This document shows, piece by piece, positions 1-12,640 of a DNA stretch of 64,000 nt. The first letter of the stretch is position 1; each line of letters starts with the position of its first letter. The notes beneath the pieces were generated by a model, which was given only the letters and a program-made list of their open reading frames with translations, was not told the DNA's origin and searched no databases. The stretch covers positions 13,456,501-13,520,500 of the forward strand of contig CM077599.1 in assembly GCA_039654915.1 (NCBI GenBank). The letters run 5' to 3'. This DNA is from Aquilaria yunnanensis (lineage: Eukaryota > Streptophyta > Magnoliopsida > Malvales > Thymelaeaceae). The position numbers were made by a program, and so were the translations under genes.

Positions 1-2659
1 TTCAAATCATTTAGGCTTGGCTAAGAAAATTTTAATGATTCTCTCCATCCATCCCCACTATTTCTTCAATCAAGCAATCCAGACTTCATTCTGCTGAAGT
101 GGAGGGAAGCCATCTGCAGCCTTTCTGCTTTTCCTTTATTAAAAATTAGAAAAGGACCTTTCTTTTCATTCTCCTAACAGGTAGACACAAGGTAAATCTA
201 AGCCAAGCTGCCTAACAGGAGTAGTCTCTGTATCATTCAGACAATTATGATCCTGAGTCTTAGCCCGAGTCTTTGCAATCAGCCCAATAAGTCGCAGTGT
301 GGCATTACCTATACTCTTTTACTACCCCCAACCTCGGAATTAATTTTGAACTTCAGACAGATCACTCACCTTCAGAACTGGATCGTCTAAACATGACACA
401 GTGCCAAACCACTCAGTGTTGGCTACAGCACCCCCCAAAGGAGTGTGAGCTGTAAGACAAATTCCATGCTTCTGACAGAATTTGACAAGAGAATCACGTT
501 GAAAATAAGGATGTGTTTCAATCTGATTCACTGCAGGCTTCACTCTGGAGTAAGCTAAGCAATCCCTTGTCAGAAATACATCACAATTGCTGCAATGATC
601 CACAAGAAAACGATTCAACCTAAAAAACATTGCATCCATAACTTGAAAGAAAAAGAAACAAAAAGCAGTGGGAGTAGCAGCATTTTCACATCCGGCAGTG
701 AATGGGTATGCAGAAAAGTCAATTACATGGTAAGAGCAGTAAAGCTTCCAGGAAAGCAATGCCGAAACAAATTGGGACAGCAATGAAAAAGAAATCCAGT
801 GTACTGCATGCTTTTTTTTCCCCATAAGTTTCTCTAGGGCCAATTAGACCCACAGAATTTCAAGCTCTCAATTGGAAGGTCCTAGAGTCAATCAGTTACC
901 TCAATGGACCTTTCATACCAAAAAATTCCAGCAATCAATTTCAAAGCATACCATCTCAAGTTATGTGTTCAATATGCACTTTCAACATTCCACCTTAAGG
1001 CAGTTCATGAGATATATGGCTTAAATCTGAAAGTCTGAGTTAGATCTAAGAAAACTGTTCAACTGTGTCCACTTAAATGCATGAAATTCCATAAACTAAA
1101 ACCAAATACTCTAAAGAGGAATATGGAACAATACAAAGTTCATGAAATTGTGAAAAAAATATAACAACAAATAGCTTAAACTGAATCTATTCTGCAGGAC
1201 TTTTAAGCAGCTCTCCAATCACCTCAGACTAAGCAGAAACATATACATCCACATGAACAGACAAATACTATTTGAACAGGAATCATAAAATTCTAAAGAT
1301 CATATTTAAATGGGCTAATCCCCTATTTCTACAAGCTAAGTCACTTAATCACAATAATAGCTACTGAAATGGTTCTATCACTTACAATTTATGAAACATC
1401 ATAATATTCATTCGATTTGGTAAAAGTTAACCGAGGAGAATGATCAGATTCTACTTGAAGGGTGCATAATACAAAAACACACAATGCCTATACACCTGAT
1501 ACCAATGCTTCGGACCAAGCCCTTGGAAACCAGATCCTCCATGGCATGCCATGTTGTCTCCAATGATATTGTTGTGTCTATATCCAGTACACCATCCTCA
1601 CCTACAGCACTAGCTGTCGTACCAACTCCTATAATGATTTGAACTGCGTCAGAAGCTCAGACTATAACACATCATATCTAATCCACAAAATCCCAAATCA
1701 AGCTCAAACTCATTGAATTGTTATCATAAGGTCCAACCATTCTGGAAACAGAACAGACCATTTGTTGTGAAACCATTTCTAAGATCCTCAAAATTACTTT
1801 GTTTATTAGCTTGGGGCAGGCGGTTATCAGACTGCAAATGGATGAAACAAAGCCAAGTATTGAACCAACAAAACAGATCATTTTATTCAGGCTACTGCAA
1901 AGGATGAACAGAAAGCAGCAGAGGTTACCAGTGTGCTTTGTAGCTACTGGAAAGTGGACAAGATAAAGGTCAAGATAATCTAGCTGAAGCTTCTTAAGAC
2001 TGTCCTTACAAGCATCAAGTACGTGTCCGTGATCGGAATTCCATAGCTGCAAGAGAAAGGAAAGCCAGAGACACGATTAACCAACATCTGACGTGAGAAC
2101 ATTATATCAGACCTGGGTTACAAAGATACGAGAACTCACCTTTGTGGTAATGAAAAGGTCCTCTCTGTTGACAAGCCCAGTCTGAAATGCTTCTGCAAGT
2201 GCCTCACCAACCTCTGCTTCGTTCTGGTAGTCAGCTGCAGATAACATTGAATCCATTTAGACACAAGGCACTCCACAAACACACAAGACACCCAGCAAAA
2301 TAGCTACCCTGGTTTTTCCCTCAAGGGTTCGAGCTTCAGAGTTCAAACCATCTGATACCAAAACCTTGAAGCATCTAAATTAACAGAAAAAGGAAACCCT
2401 TAATCGAAAAATTATCATCTGAGGCTTAACGGGACAGGCACAACGTTAGAACCTCATTGGAATGATAAAGCAACCTTAAGTGGATTATGATCCATCGGCA
2501 GCCAAAAAGGAAGAAAAGCAGCTTACCGGCACAGTCGAAGTGGCGATAGCCGATCTTGATGGCGTGGAGGATGAGGTTTCTGATGTCTTTTCCGTCCATG
2601 CGCCAGACACCGAGTCCGATGATGGGCATCTTAAAACCACTGCTCAGAGTTATCGCCAT
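1..2659 (-). CDS. Aldo-keto reductase, aldose/sorbitol-6-phosphate reductase-like (3' end off window)
   Basis: NADPH-dependent aldo-keto reductase, probably cytosolic, of the plant group annotated as D-sorbitol-6-phosphate dehydrogenase/aldose-6-phosphate reductase. Five exons assemble with GT-AG introns and unbroken phase: 2527-2659, 2140-2234, 1929-2046, 1496-1628 and 370-589. The chosen start (2657-2659) gives the family N-terminus MAITLSSGF; an upstream in-frame codon run exists but is not family-like. The catalytic tetrad is visible at about D42, Y47, K76 and H107 (in LVHFPV). Exon 5 carries NQIETHPYFQRDSL and the HTPLGGA segment. The final exon(s), expected to encode the C-terminal NADPH-binding part and the tail, are not found in 1-369, which is non-coding intron, so the gene is cut by the window edge rather than broken. 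About 226 bp separate the start from a MITE at 2886. Family assignment is strong; the exact substrate is not determinable. Confidence 0.9.
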
Positions 2660-2885
2660 TCTTCTGCTGCTAGTGCCTTGCCCACGAGTCTGGGACACTG
2701 AGACCAGCCGGATGACGTAGCCACTAGCTACTGATGTTGCTCACTGGGCTCACCCATCACCTGCTCGTTGCTCCTAAGTTAGCAACGGCAGGCCCGTTAT
2801 TCGTGCAGCCGAACAATGGAGATTCCAGAATACACCCCTTCTCCACCACCCATTTTGAACAATTTAACTTTTAGCGTAAATATTT

Positions 2886-3526
2886 GGCAAAAATAACGAA
2901 GAAACCACTAACGTTTTTGTGATGGACGATTTAACCCACTAAGGTTTTTTTTAGGCTAAATAAACCACTAATGTTACTAAGTCAGTTCAAATCGACCACT
3001 CTCGTAACTTTTCCGTTAAGTCTAACGGAATCTTAGCATAAAATATCAAGTTTAGTCCCTACATTTTATACTTTTGCTCCAACACCTATAAAGTTTATTA
3101 ATCTGACATTTATACCACCTTCTTGAAGCCGGCATCGATCTTTGGACTCCGTTTGTGAGTAGTAACTGAGATTCTCCTAATAGTGGCAACGATGTTCCTC
3201 CTTTTACTCTACCGTATATTGTACCATAATCTTACGTTAAGCACTAATATGAGTGAGACATCATTCGGAAGTGGCAGTGTGGGGCCAAAGGCATCCTATT
3301 TGAATTGTTTTAAACCAAGTGGACCTATTTTGTTAATTTTAAAAAGTTAATGATGGAGTTTTGTAATATTTCAAGAGTTGAGTTGGTAAATTAGCCTATT
3401 TGAATAACGTTGGTGGTTTATTTGGCTATTTTGAATAACGTCAGTGATTTATTAGGCAAAAAAAAAACATTAGTGGCCGATTCGAGCTAAGTCCAAAACG
3501 TTAGTGGTTTATTTATTATTTTTGCC
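2886..3526. mobile_element. Mutator-like MITE
   Basis: A 641-bp non-autonomous element. The ends are inverted repeats beginning GGCAAAAATAA and continuing with a near-identical AAACCACTAACGTTTT block on each side. The flanks 2877-2885 (TAAATATTT) and 3527-3535 (TAAATTTTT) match 8/9, as expected for a Mutator-type 9-bp target duplication. There is no coding potential. It sits about 230 bp upstream of the aldo-keto reductase start. Confidence 0.75.
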
Positions 3527-4001
3527 TAAATTTTTTTTTAACATTTTACTCTCTGGTAAAATCCAAATTTGGTCCCCTAACTTTTATAACCGTTCTAAAG
3601 TGGTATCTTAACTTTTTTTTATCCTCTTAAAATCCCCTAACTTAACTAACGTGTCCCATTTCAATCTTTACCATCAATTTGGTCGTTAGTTTGGATAGAA
3701 ATTGCCTATATGGCATCTGAATTGCCATATGACATTTTTTTTTATGACAATAAGTGACAAGATTAGAAAAAGATAAATCTTAGGGTTGAATTGACACAGG
3801 CAAATATTTTCATGATTAAAAGGTTAATTAACCTAAACTTCTTCACCTTCTCACTTATTCACCATCTGCAGCTCGCTGATTACTCCGGCCGCCATCTCGC
3901 GCTCCCAATCATCATTGCGCCAAATTGTCATCGCTCCCATTCATGCTCATATCTCTTCTCCTTCTCCCAATCACCGCTACACCCCTCTTTTTTTGATTTT
4001 T

Positions 4002-5010
4002 CTAAAGGTGATCATTATTCGGTTAAAATAAAAAAAAAACTAAAAAATTGAAATAATTTGAAGATTTGGTTCAGTTAATTCTGTAATTTGGTTTGATCTT
4101 GGTTGAAACTAAATAACAAAAAATTTCAGTTTTGGTTCAATTTCGATTTTGGATATCGGTTAATTCAGTAATTGAATTAACCGAAATTTTTATTATTAAT
4201 TTTTTTTAAATTTTTTCATAGACAATAAAGCTACAAACCAACCCAAATCTATTTGGATTCTTGTTTTTCTTTCTTTCCATGGACAATAAATCTTTCATAT
4301 TGAATGAAATTTGGAAGGAAAAACAATGTTTCTTTGTCATTCTCTTTCTCATAGAATCTCACTCCCATTTTTTCAATTAATTTAATTTGGGAAAGTTACA
4401 ATTACCCTCTGAGGTTTACCTTAACCTACAATTTGCCCCCTCTATTTTTGAAAACCTACACTTTACCTTTGATTCTTTTATACTGTTCGATAACAACTTT
4501 TGAAACTGTAATTTAAACTGTACGATAGCCATATTATAATAATGTCGGTTTCTTCAATAATTTTTTTATAGTTAATAAATATTTTAAATTATCAGTTTTT
4601 CCTTTTTATAAATGTATTTTTCTTCCTGTAAATGTGCATAAGTATTTTTTAAAGGTCGGTTAGCAATAAAAAAAAAATTAAAAACCTTGAAATTACTGGA
4701 ACATAGTTATTAAACAGTTTAATTTAAGGTTTTAAAAGTTGTTGTCAGACACTATAAAGGAAATAGGGGCAAAGTTTAGGTTTTTGAAAATAGAAGAGGC
4801 AAAGTGTAGGTTAGATCAAACCACAGCAAGGCTTTTGTAATTTACCCATTCAATTTGGACCGAACTGAACCGAAATATTTCGGTTCGGTTTGAGTTCGGT
4901 TTTATAGGCTAATTCAGTCTATTCGATTTCTTATCGTTTAAAACCGAAAGCTGAATAAACTAACTAATTCGGTTAGGTTTAAACTAAATAAACCGAATGA
5001 TCATCCCTAG
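4002..5010. mobile_element. hAT-like MITE nested in the long-TIR element
   Basis: The left end (around CTAAAGGTGATCATT) and the right end in reverse complement (CTAGGGATGATCATT) form short inverted repeats, each followed by CGGTT-rich sequence. The arms are rich in CGGTT/AACCG motifs, a style common in plant hAT-like MITEs. I could not find a convincing 8-bp target duplication, so the superfamily call is tentative. It is itself split by an insertion at 4389-4847. Confidence 0.5.
4389..4847. mobile_element. Small Mutator-like MITE, innermost nested insertion
   Basis: A 459-bp element with inverted arms of at least 120 bp. The left end GGGAAAGTTACAATTACC pairs with the right-end reverse complement GGGTAAATTACAAAAGCC, and both arms then contain CTACAATTTGCC/CTACACTTTGCC-type blocks. 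Flanks 4380-4388 (ATTTAATTT) and 4848-4856 (ATTCAATTT) match 8/9, consistent with a 9-bp target duplication. No coding sequence. Confidence 0.65.
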
Positions 5011-6841
5011 CCGAGTCTATCCTTACCTAATTTCTCTTCTCACATTCCTAACCACCTTATCGTATTTCTTTTCCTGCTCGCAATCGCCCTTTCATATCTC
5101 ATATTCACCTCAATTTTTCAATTTGGCTGCCCTCATTCGATTTCTTTCATTCACACCTTCAATTAAAAGCAATTACATGTCTCTGGCCACTCTTTATCTG
5201 TCGTCTCCATTTGTTAAGCCTTTACCTCCACCCAGCTGTGGCACGCATAGTTATAAAAGAACGCGTTCCAATTCATAGAAACATATGGCTTCACGACTCC
5301 ATAAATGAAAAATGACTTAAGTTGTATTAAAAATGCAAACATTAGTAAAAATGCATAGAAATGCAATTTTACTCATAAAGTCGTAGAAATCGGAGATCCT
5401 ACTACTCCATCGTACTGAACCTTCTTTGAGCCAACAACTAAAATTCTTATTATGGGCTGAGTATGAGACCTTTTAAACCCTGCGCTAATGCCTAAATAGA
5501 TATTATGCAGCCCAAACTGATAGTGCGTGATGTGAAGTAAAAGCCTACCCATTTTATAAGCTTCAACTTAATGTTCTCCCTTCTACACGCCCCATGTAGG
5601 ACTCAAAGTAGCTCAACTGCTCATCTCTCCTTTACCAGCTTATTCTCGTCACCATCTACATGGCCTTCAAACAAGTCCATCCAGCTAACATTTTCTTACT
5701 ACCCCACGCAAACCAACGGTAATCTGACGTATGTGTATCCCAGAAATACATATACCATGATCATTCAACCATGCAACAACATTAGATGAACCAAAAAGGT
5801 CATTTTCCACCTTCAGTACAAGCAATTGAAGCCACCAAGTGAAACATAAAATGCACACTCGATTCAATAGAAGCTCTTTTATGCAACTATTCATCCTTCA
5901 CATAAATCTTTGTCAGACCAATTCCCAATACTCATTTGGTTTAATTGGAGGTTATACATCCTTCATTTTATGGGGGCCCATAAGAGCATCCATGTTGGGA
6001 AAGATCCGAAAATCTGCTTTCATGACGCTGGTATTTTATATTATTATGAGCTAAACCTAAAAAAAGCCAACCGACTCATTGTATGTTTCCATTTAATGCC
6101 CCATTTTTTTAAATTTTACAAACAAACCATTTAAAATATCAACAAAGATATTAGTAAATTACAATGTTGTGAAATATGAATTCCCTTAAATAAATTAAAT
6201 GATTATATTTTTTTCATATTTTTCTAAGAACTTTTTTAGTAGAATTTTACGATTCTACAACTTCTTATGACTTTACAAAAATAAAAATAACTCTAGGTAG
6301 AATATTGACTTTAATAACCTTGGTGGCGAGTGAAAGAGATAAGAGTAATAGAAGGTTGTCTGTTGCTGGAGAAGGCAGGGTGAATCGTGAACGATAGTAA
6401 CGAGTTGTTGTGTGGTGGTCGTTGTTGAAGACGATTGAGAGGTGAAGGGTTGACAAAGACGATCAATGGCCGAACCTAATACGCCATCTACAGGTCCTTT
6501 ATCACTTAGGCCTGACCCAATCGCCAAGTTGCCGGAGATGAAGAAGTTCATCTGTGAGGATGTTGAAGGTCGCCGATTTTAGGATGAAGGAATTGGGTTA
6601 ACTTGAAATTTTGTATTCTTCTAATATAGTCATTAATTATTATAAAATAGGATGCCATATGGCAAAGTGGATGCCACACAGGAATTTTTCGTCTGAAATA
6701 ACCCCTGAACTAACGGTAGAGACAAAAATAGGACAAGTTAGTTACATTAAGGGACTTTAAGAGGACGAGAAAAAAGTTAAGAGACTACTTTAGGATGATA
6801 ATAAAATTAGGGGATCATATTTAGATTTTACCCTTTTACTC

Positions 6842-8051
6842 CCCAAATTCTATTCTTCTATCTTATCACTTTGAAACCAGATTTATTAGATTTCAAGGTT
6901 TCTCCATGTAATTAAAGATTGTTATTAAAATTTTACTGAACTATCATTCAAGTCGTGTATCTATTGTAAGACCCATGTTGAGTTGAGAAATTAGTACATT
7001 GGAATAAAACATTAACAAATAGCAAATTAAAAATCTTAACACTAATCAATAATTATATATAGTTGAAATCTTTAGAAATTTATCTAAGTCCTCTTCAAAC
7101 ATGCAAGACAAAAAATAAATTATAGGCAGTGAAAAGATGAAAAATTCACAGGCTATAATAATCATAAATGTGAAACAAATGATAAATTTGTATAAATTTC
7201 TATCATGTATGAATACAATGTATAAACAAAGTGGAAATTATGTAAAAATCATGTGATATTAAATCAGTCCCTATATTATTTTATATACATATAGTTTCAT
7301 CCTTTTTGCATATTATTTTTCACTTGTATACATATACATGCCTAAAAAATATATAAGAGGTCCATCTGCAAAAGAGTAAAAAGATCATGATAGAAAAATA
7401 ATTTCCAAAACTAATTAGATCTGTTGTTACCTCCTTAACATTTTGATTTGCTTTCATGGATCCATGGATGATGATGAGTTATGTATGTGACGAAGTCTCT
7501 AATTTTTTCTCAGGCAGCAAGATGAAACGAATATTTAAGAAGTTAAGGAATTCAGCATTCCAAATTTTACGAAGCATCATCAATGTGTTTTCAACTTCAA
7601 CAGCTAGAAAAATGGTGGCATATAACAGGGCAATATTGAGGACCATACCATCAAAAGAAAAGAGTGAGCTGCAAGATAAGTAGCAATGGTGATATAACAC
7701 TTGTTGGAGAAAAATACGTAAGACAATAATAAACGTGATGAGGAAATAAAGACACATTAATGTGTTTGAATAAGAATAAATATAACTATACTTATAGGAT
7801 ATAAATGAGGTATGACGCACCTGAGATACTGCCTATGAAAACATTTCAAACTTGTTTGAGATCTTTTCCCTGTTTGCTTTTGTTTTCATTTTTCAATAAA
7901 TTTCTGAACTAATGGGCTTGTTTTTGCTTGTTTGCCGACCCAAATCCTAGCACATCTTTCTTCTGTAAAACAATGAGCTTGTCATTAACACGGGCCATAA
8001 ACTGAGTAACCTAGTCCACATCTGCATGTGAATTAAGCGATTTAGCAAGGA
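6842..8051. other. AT-rich spacer, nothing recognised
   Basis: About 1.2 kb of AT-rich sequence between two Mutator-like elements. Short open frames around 7456-7683 (plus) and 7479-7820 (minus) overlap each other, lack family motifs and look like chance openings. No RNA gene or repeat was identified. Confidence 0.5.
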
Positions 8052-8501
8052 AAAAAGAACAAGGTAAAAATCTCAAATTTGCCACTAATGTTTGGGTGTG
8101 GGCTCAAATATGCAACTATAGTATTTTTTTTTCCCAATTTACCACTAAAGTTTTGAAATGTTTAAGTCACCTATTAATATTAAAAATTTTGGCTCAAATA
8201 TTCCACTGAAGAAACTTCCATGGGGAATATTTTGTTAAGAGGAAGGATATTTTGTAAAAAAGATGCTTGTGTGACAAAATAAAGGCTGATTTGAAAAAAA
8301 TAACCAGACATGTAGATAGGGAAAAGCTGATGAGGATTTGGGGTATAAGTTAGCATTTGGTGGTCAAGTATATAAATTGGGGATTTGGGCAAGAAATGCA
8401 AATTGGGGTTTAGGGTTTATGATATGAATTAGGGATTTGGCCACGAAATAGGAATTGGTATTTAGGGTTAATTGTTGGCACTGAAAATTTGTGGTTTGGA
8501 T

Positions 8502-9124
8502 ATGAGTTCATTTCTCGAGGTCAGCAAATTCATTGGTTTCTCGCTCAAATGATGGAGATGCAGAGGGAAAAAACCTTGTGTGTGTGTGTGTGTGTGAGTG
8601 TGAGATGGAGGTTATGCCGAAAAATTTTTAGACATCTAGAAATCTATAGCGTCAGTTCATAGCTTGTTGAAAGGTAAATAGTGTAATGTGTGTTTGCATT
8701 TTTTTTATAATTAAAGTTGTGGTTAGATAGATAATTTGGGCATTTGTTTATGATTTCTAATTGTTCAGAGGTTGGTGGTTGCAAGTTTTGGCAGTGGCTT
8801 GATGATCAATTCCCAATGCAAGCAATTGAATGCCTCAATCAGTTGCGTGATCATACGAAGTCACTTGAATTTATGAATCAAACCCTGTCACAAGAAGTGG
8901 CAAAATTACAGAAAATATTGCAAGAATAAGTTAATAATAATGTGCTTTTAGAGGAATATAAAGGAAATCTATAGGAAGAGATTGACAAACTGGAAAAAAA
9001 GAATATGATATTGGAGGAAGAAAAAATGCATTTGACTATAAGTGCCCTTTGTTGTATGGTTGTTTCCTTATTGGTTGTAGTATGGTTTGATTTTTGTACT
9101 TTGTGGATTTTGTGCAGGTGGTAG
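8502..9124 (+). pseudogene. GRF-type zinc-finger protein remnant inside the MULE
   Basis: The best-preserved part is an exon opening at 8769 after a TTGTTCAG acceptor: GGCKFWQWLDDQFP, the C-terminal half of a GRF zinc finger (a small plant nucleic-acid-associated finger). It is followed by a heptad-like coiled coil and, in the same frame after two stops (8927-8929 and one near 8971), a hydrophobic segment (VVSLLVVVWF) typical of the membrane tail of many plant GRF proteins. The upstream half is recognisable at 8625-8675 as TSRNL...RQFIAC but has stops and probably an intron starting near 8672. A (GT)n run lies at 8577-8597. The gene is broken. Its position between the MULE arms, opposite in strand to the transposase, suggests cargo or a host fragment captured by the element. 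Confidence 0.6.
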
Positions 9125-9769
9125 TTATATGTCAATTAGGCTAATTGGTTTGTAGCTGAAAAATTTTGTAAGGCATTGTGAGCCTAATCTGAATGTCCTG
9201 TTGTATGTTCTGTTGATGTACGTTTGTTGGTAAAGTGAATGGAAAAAGTGGCAGTTTCTTTTGAATCAAGTTTGGCAGTTTTTTTATGTGTTTAGTTAAA
9301 GTTTGAGGTTCAAAACAGATTCAATGAAACAAACTTGGCATATATGATATATAACTTTAATAAACAATGTTTTGTCAATACAATAAGATCCACCATCCAC
9401 TATTTTTGACATCCAAAAAGGGCTATTGAGATTAGCAAAGCTAACAAAATCATAATTGTTGCTACATTTTCTATTTCTAGCTTTACAAAATCATAATTGT
9501 TGGTAGACTATCCCATTTCCCATTTCTAACTTTACTATCTTGTAGAACATGTGCAAGATCTTCACAAAATCAGAATTAGTTTCTTTCAACACACTATGGC
9601 TAACTCAGAATCTCTTGCCCTTGTACCCTGTCAAGTTCTGACCATGGTGCTGGCTGGCTACTTGTGACTGGTTGATTTGAAACATGTGCATGAATGATTG
9701 GCTATTTGGGCCTTCTTTTGACAAGTGGTTATGTTCTAATAAACTGACCAAGCTATATAGAGCATAAAA

Positions 9770-10125
9770 CATATTTACTCAAACATTCCTTATTTACTCA
9801 AATAATCATAAAACAAATTTACTCAAACAGTCATCCAAGAAACATAGATACATTCATCCAAGAATTTACTCAAACAATCAGAAAAATAGAACATTTACAA
9901 AATTAACCAAACATTCATCCAAGAAACATAGACACATTCATCCAAAAATTTACTCAAACAATCAGAAAATAAAGCATTTACAAAGTTAATCAAACATTCA
10001 TCCAAAAAATTACTCAAATAATAAGAAAACATAACATTTATAGAATTAATCAAACATTCATCCAAGAAACATAGATACATTCATCCAATAATTTACTCAA
10101 ACATTCAGAAACTAGAACATTTTCA
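9770..10125. repeat. Imperfect tandem repeat inside the MULE
   Basis: Several imperfect copies of a 60-85 bp unit containing AAACATTCATCCAAGAAACA and ATTTACTCAAACAATCA. The open frame that crosses it on the minus strand (repeating FLDECLIN) is a by-product of the repeat rather than a protein. Confidence 0.7.
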
Positions 10126-12640
10126 GAATTACCTTAGGCACATTATTGGCAAAACTTTTCTTTAATGAACATTTGGCCTTATTATGACTTGATTTGGGAC
10201 ACATGCTATAGCTATTTTTCTGACATTTCCTTGATAACTTTCCAGCAGTTTTAGGCTCATCATGCTTAAGTTTCCTTTTCTTTGCAGGTCGGTTTGGCAT
10301 TTTTCTCATGAAAAGTGGGGTTATGAGAATCAAATTGTTCATTTGCCAAGCATTTAGGCCACCAATAGGTTTAAGGGAATGTTGATAAGCTGGCAAGTAC
10401 TTTGCTTTGCTAAAACATTCATCCAAGTACTGTTTTAGGTATTGTTGCTTGTCCAGAATGTATGAAATATCATGAGAACATAGGATTCCTGACAAATCCC
10501 ATTTTCTATAAGAACAAGTTCTATGCTCCATATTTACTGTAAACTTTGCCATATCCTTTGAGACCTCATACCCCCTTTCACCATTTCCTAAAACCTCCCA
10601 ACTATAGTGATCTTTAATCGAGACTTCTAACTTTGCCATGATTCTTTTCCATGTTTTCCATCCTATTTTTCGGCACTTATACGTTTGTCAACAAACCTTT
10701 GCATCATGTACCTCATTATTTCCTCCAACATAAAATATATAGGTTTTTGTCTAGCTTCAAGCACATGCTTAACCCCATTGAATGCTTCACATATATTATT
10801 CTAATGTACTTCACACTTTAGGGTCTTGTTAAAGAATGCTTTGCACCAAAATTTAGGTAGAATTCCTAAAACATCTTCTTTTGTACTATGTGCATATTGA
10901 TGAATTGCCCATAATGAATCTTTAGATTGACCTTGGTTAGTGCTATTTGTTGTTATCTAGAAAAGACTCTTGAAAACATCTCCCAGATATTTATGTCCCA
11001 AATTTGCACAAATATGGTGTACACACCTTCTATGTTTTTCTTATGGCAATAATGCCTCAATAACAAGAAGTATGCCTTATGAGTGCACCAACATTGGCAA
11101 GGAAGCAGTATATAATAAATAACAACATATACAAGTACAAAATTACAAACTAAATAAATTAAAATTGACCTTTTGTTATTCAAAAATTATTGCTCATCCT
11201 TCACCGTCATCCATGTCAAGATCACACTCTAGTTTCTCTAAAAACCATGCCCACGAGTTCCTATTTTCAACCTCAACTATCGCCCATGCTACTGGAAACA
11301 TTTGATCATTTACATCTTTGCCCACTGCAGTGAGTAACTCACCCTTCACACCAGTTTTCAGAAAACACTTATCTACTCTAATAACACGCCTACAACTAGT
11401 AATGAATCCAGACTTACATGCCTCAGAACATATATAGATTTTTTTAAACATAGCACATAAGACATCTTGTGTTGGAATAACATTAAGTTCAAATTTGCCA
11501 CCCAGATTTGACTTGATCAACTCCCCAACATAGTCTCTTAAGAGGCTATATTAATGCTTCAAATTGCCCTTTAATTTGCTCTCTAACTATTTCTTTAATT
11601 CTTTTTACCATTGAAGTATCAACTTTGAGTTTCAACTTGTCATTAACTTTGCTTCTAAAATGCTTAATTGTCATTGATGGTTCATCCTTTAAAGCTTTCT
11701 GGAACTTTTTTACAAGATATCTTGTTGTCACTAACTTCAGCTTGTACTTTCATGCACACTTGTATGACTTTCTAATACACTTGATCTGCACAACCCAATT
11801 TCCTATTCCAAGATACCCATATGTGAAATGGGCAGTTGCTTTCACATCTTAGCTCAAATATTTTAGGCTTATTAACCTTGAACCAAACATTCCTATGACT
11901 CTAAACTCTATAACTGGTAACAGTTTCTTTGAACTTAGTGTGATTCTCAAAATGCATCTTTACTTCAAACTCAACAGTATCATAATTAGGATTGTATTTA
12001 GGAAATTTACTCCTTCTGAAATGAAGGTTGCTTTCACCCCAATTATTATCCATGTCTGCATCATTATCTTCGTCACCAACATCATTTGAATCAAGATATT
12101 CTATTTCATTTCCATCAATGCCATCTACACCTGCTGGTTCTTCTTTGTTAAAAATAGAATTCTTATTTGAATCAATGCCATTTTCACCTTATAGGTTAAA
12201 ATATTCATCTATTGAATCACTGCCTTTATCATTAAAAATGTGACCATACTTCACCACATTTTGCCTTGCTTCCATGAGCTCCTCATCATGGTCCTCTTCA
12301 TCTGCACAAGACATATTATCTTCATCAGTGCTCTTGCTGCCCTTTTCTTCATTATGTTTTGGAATATTCTCATTACAAGGATGAGTCAATTCGTAATTTG
12401 AAACACCAATTGGCTCGCCAGCCTTTGTACCAACTTGTTTTCCACCAATAGGATCCAATCCCTGTGGAAGTTCTTCACCATTTGGATTTGCATCAAAAGC
12501 AGAAAATGATGCTCCAACTTTGCCTATATCATACCCCACTTCATTCTCATTCTCAAAAGGATAGTTACCCTCACAATGCTCCACATACAAATGCAACTGG
12601 CCTCTCTCAGAAAGTAGCTCACAAGCTGCCATGGCCCCCT
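10112..12640 (-). pseudogene. MuDR/MULE transposase, decayed
   Basis: Pieces of one Mutator-type transposase lie in order on the minus strand. The N-terminal region is at 12189-12632 (ERGQLHLYVEHCEG), followed by a plant MuDR N-terminal domain remnant near 11730-12030 and 11546-11731. The start of the DDE catalytic domain is at 11194-11520 (CRRVIRVDKCFLK, then LLTAVGKDVNDQMFPVAWA and a WFL block). The later catalytic part is at 10640-11183 (NNICEAFNG, ARQKPI). The C-terminal SWIM zinc finger is at 10112-10639 (WDLSGILCSHDI). In-frame stops and frameshifts separate the blocks, so no full transposase can be made. The first aspartate (IRVD) is visible; I did not confirm the other catalytic acids. 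Confidence 0.85.

Larger units (their letters stand above)
3552..6833. mobile_element. Long-TIR non-autonomous element (Mutator-like) with nested insertions
   Basis: About 3.3 kb bounded by inverted repeats of roughly 150 bp. The left arm begins GGTAAAATCC, and the right arm in reverse complement begins GGGTAAAATC. Both continue with matching blocks such as GGTCCCCTAA/GATCCCCTAA and CCTCTTAAA. The octamer TTTTACTC occurs immediately outside each end (3544-3551 and 6834-6841), a likely target duplication. The interior contains short pyrimidine-rich stretches (about 3830-4000 and 5011-5270) and a GC-richer piece at 6300-6590, but no recognisable protein. Two further elements are nested inside. 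Assignment to Mutator-like is by arm length and duplication size; the exact terminal base is uncertain by 2-3 bp. Confidence 0.7.

Noticed and set aside
1678..2052. 124-codon frame as a separate gene
   Set aside because: Its first 39 codons are exon 3 of the aldo-keto reductase; the rest is intron read-through.
9895..10080. Small minus-strand protein with repeating FLDECLIN
   Set aside because: Translation of the tandem repeat inside the MULE.
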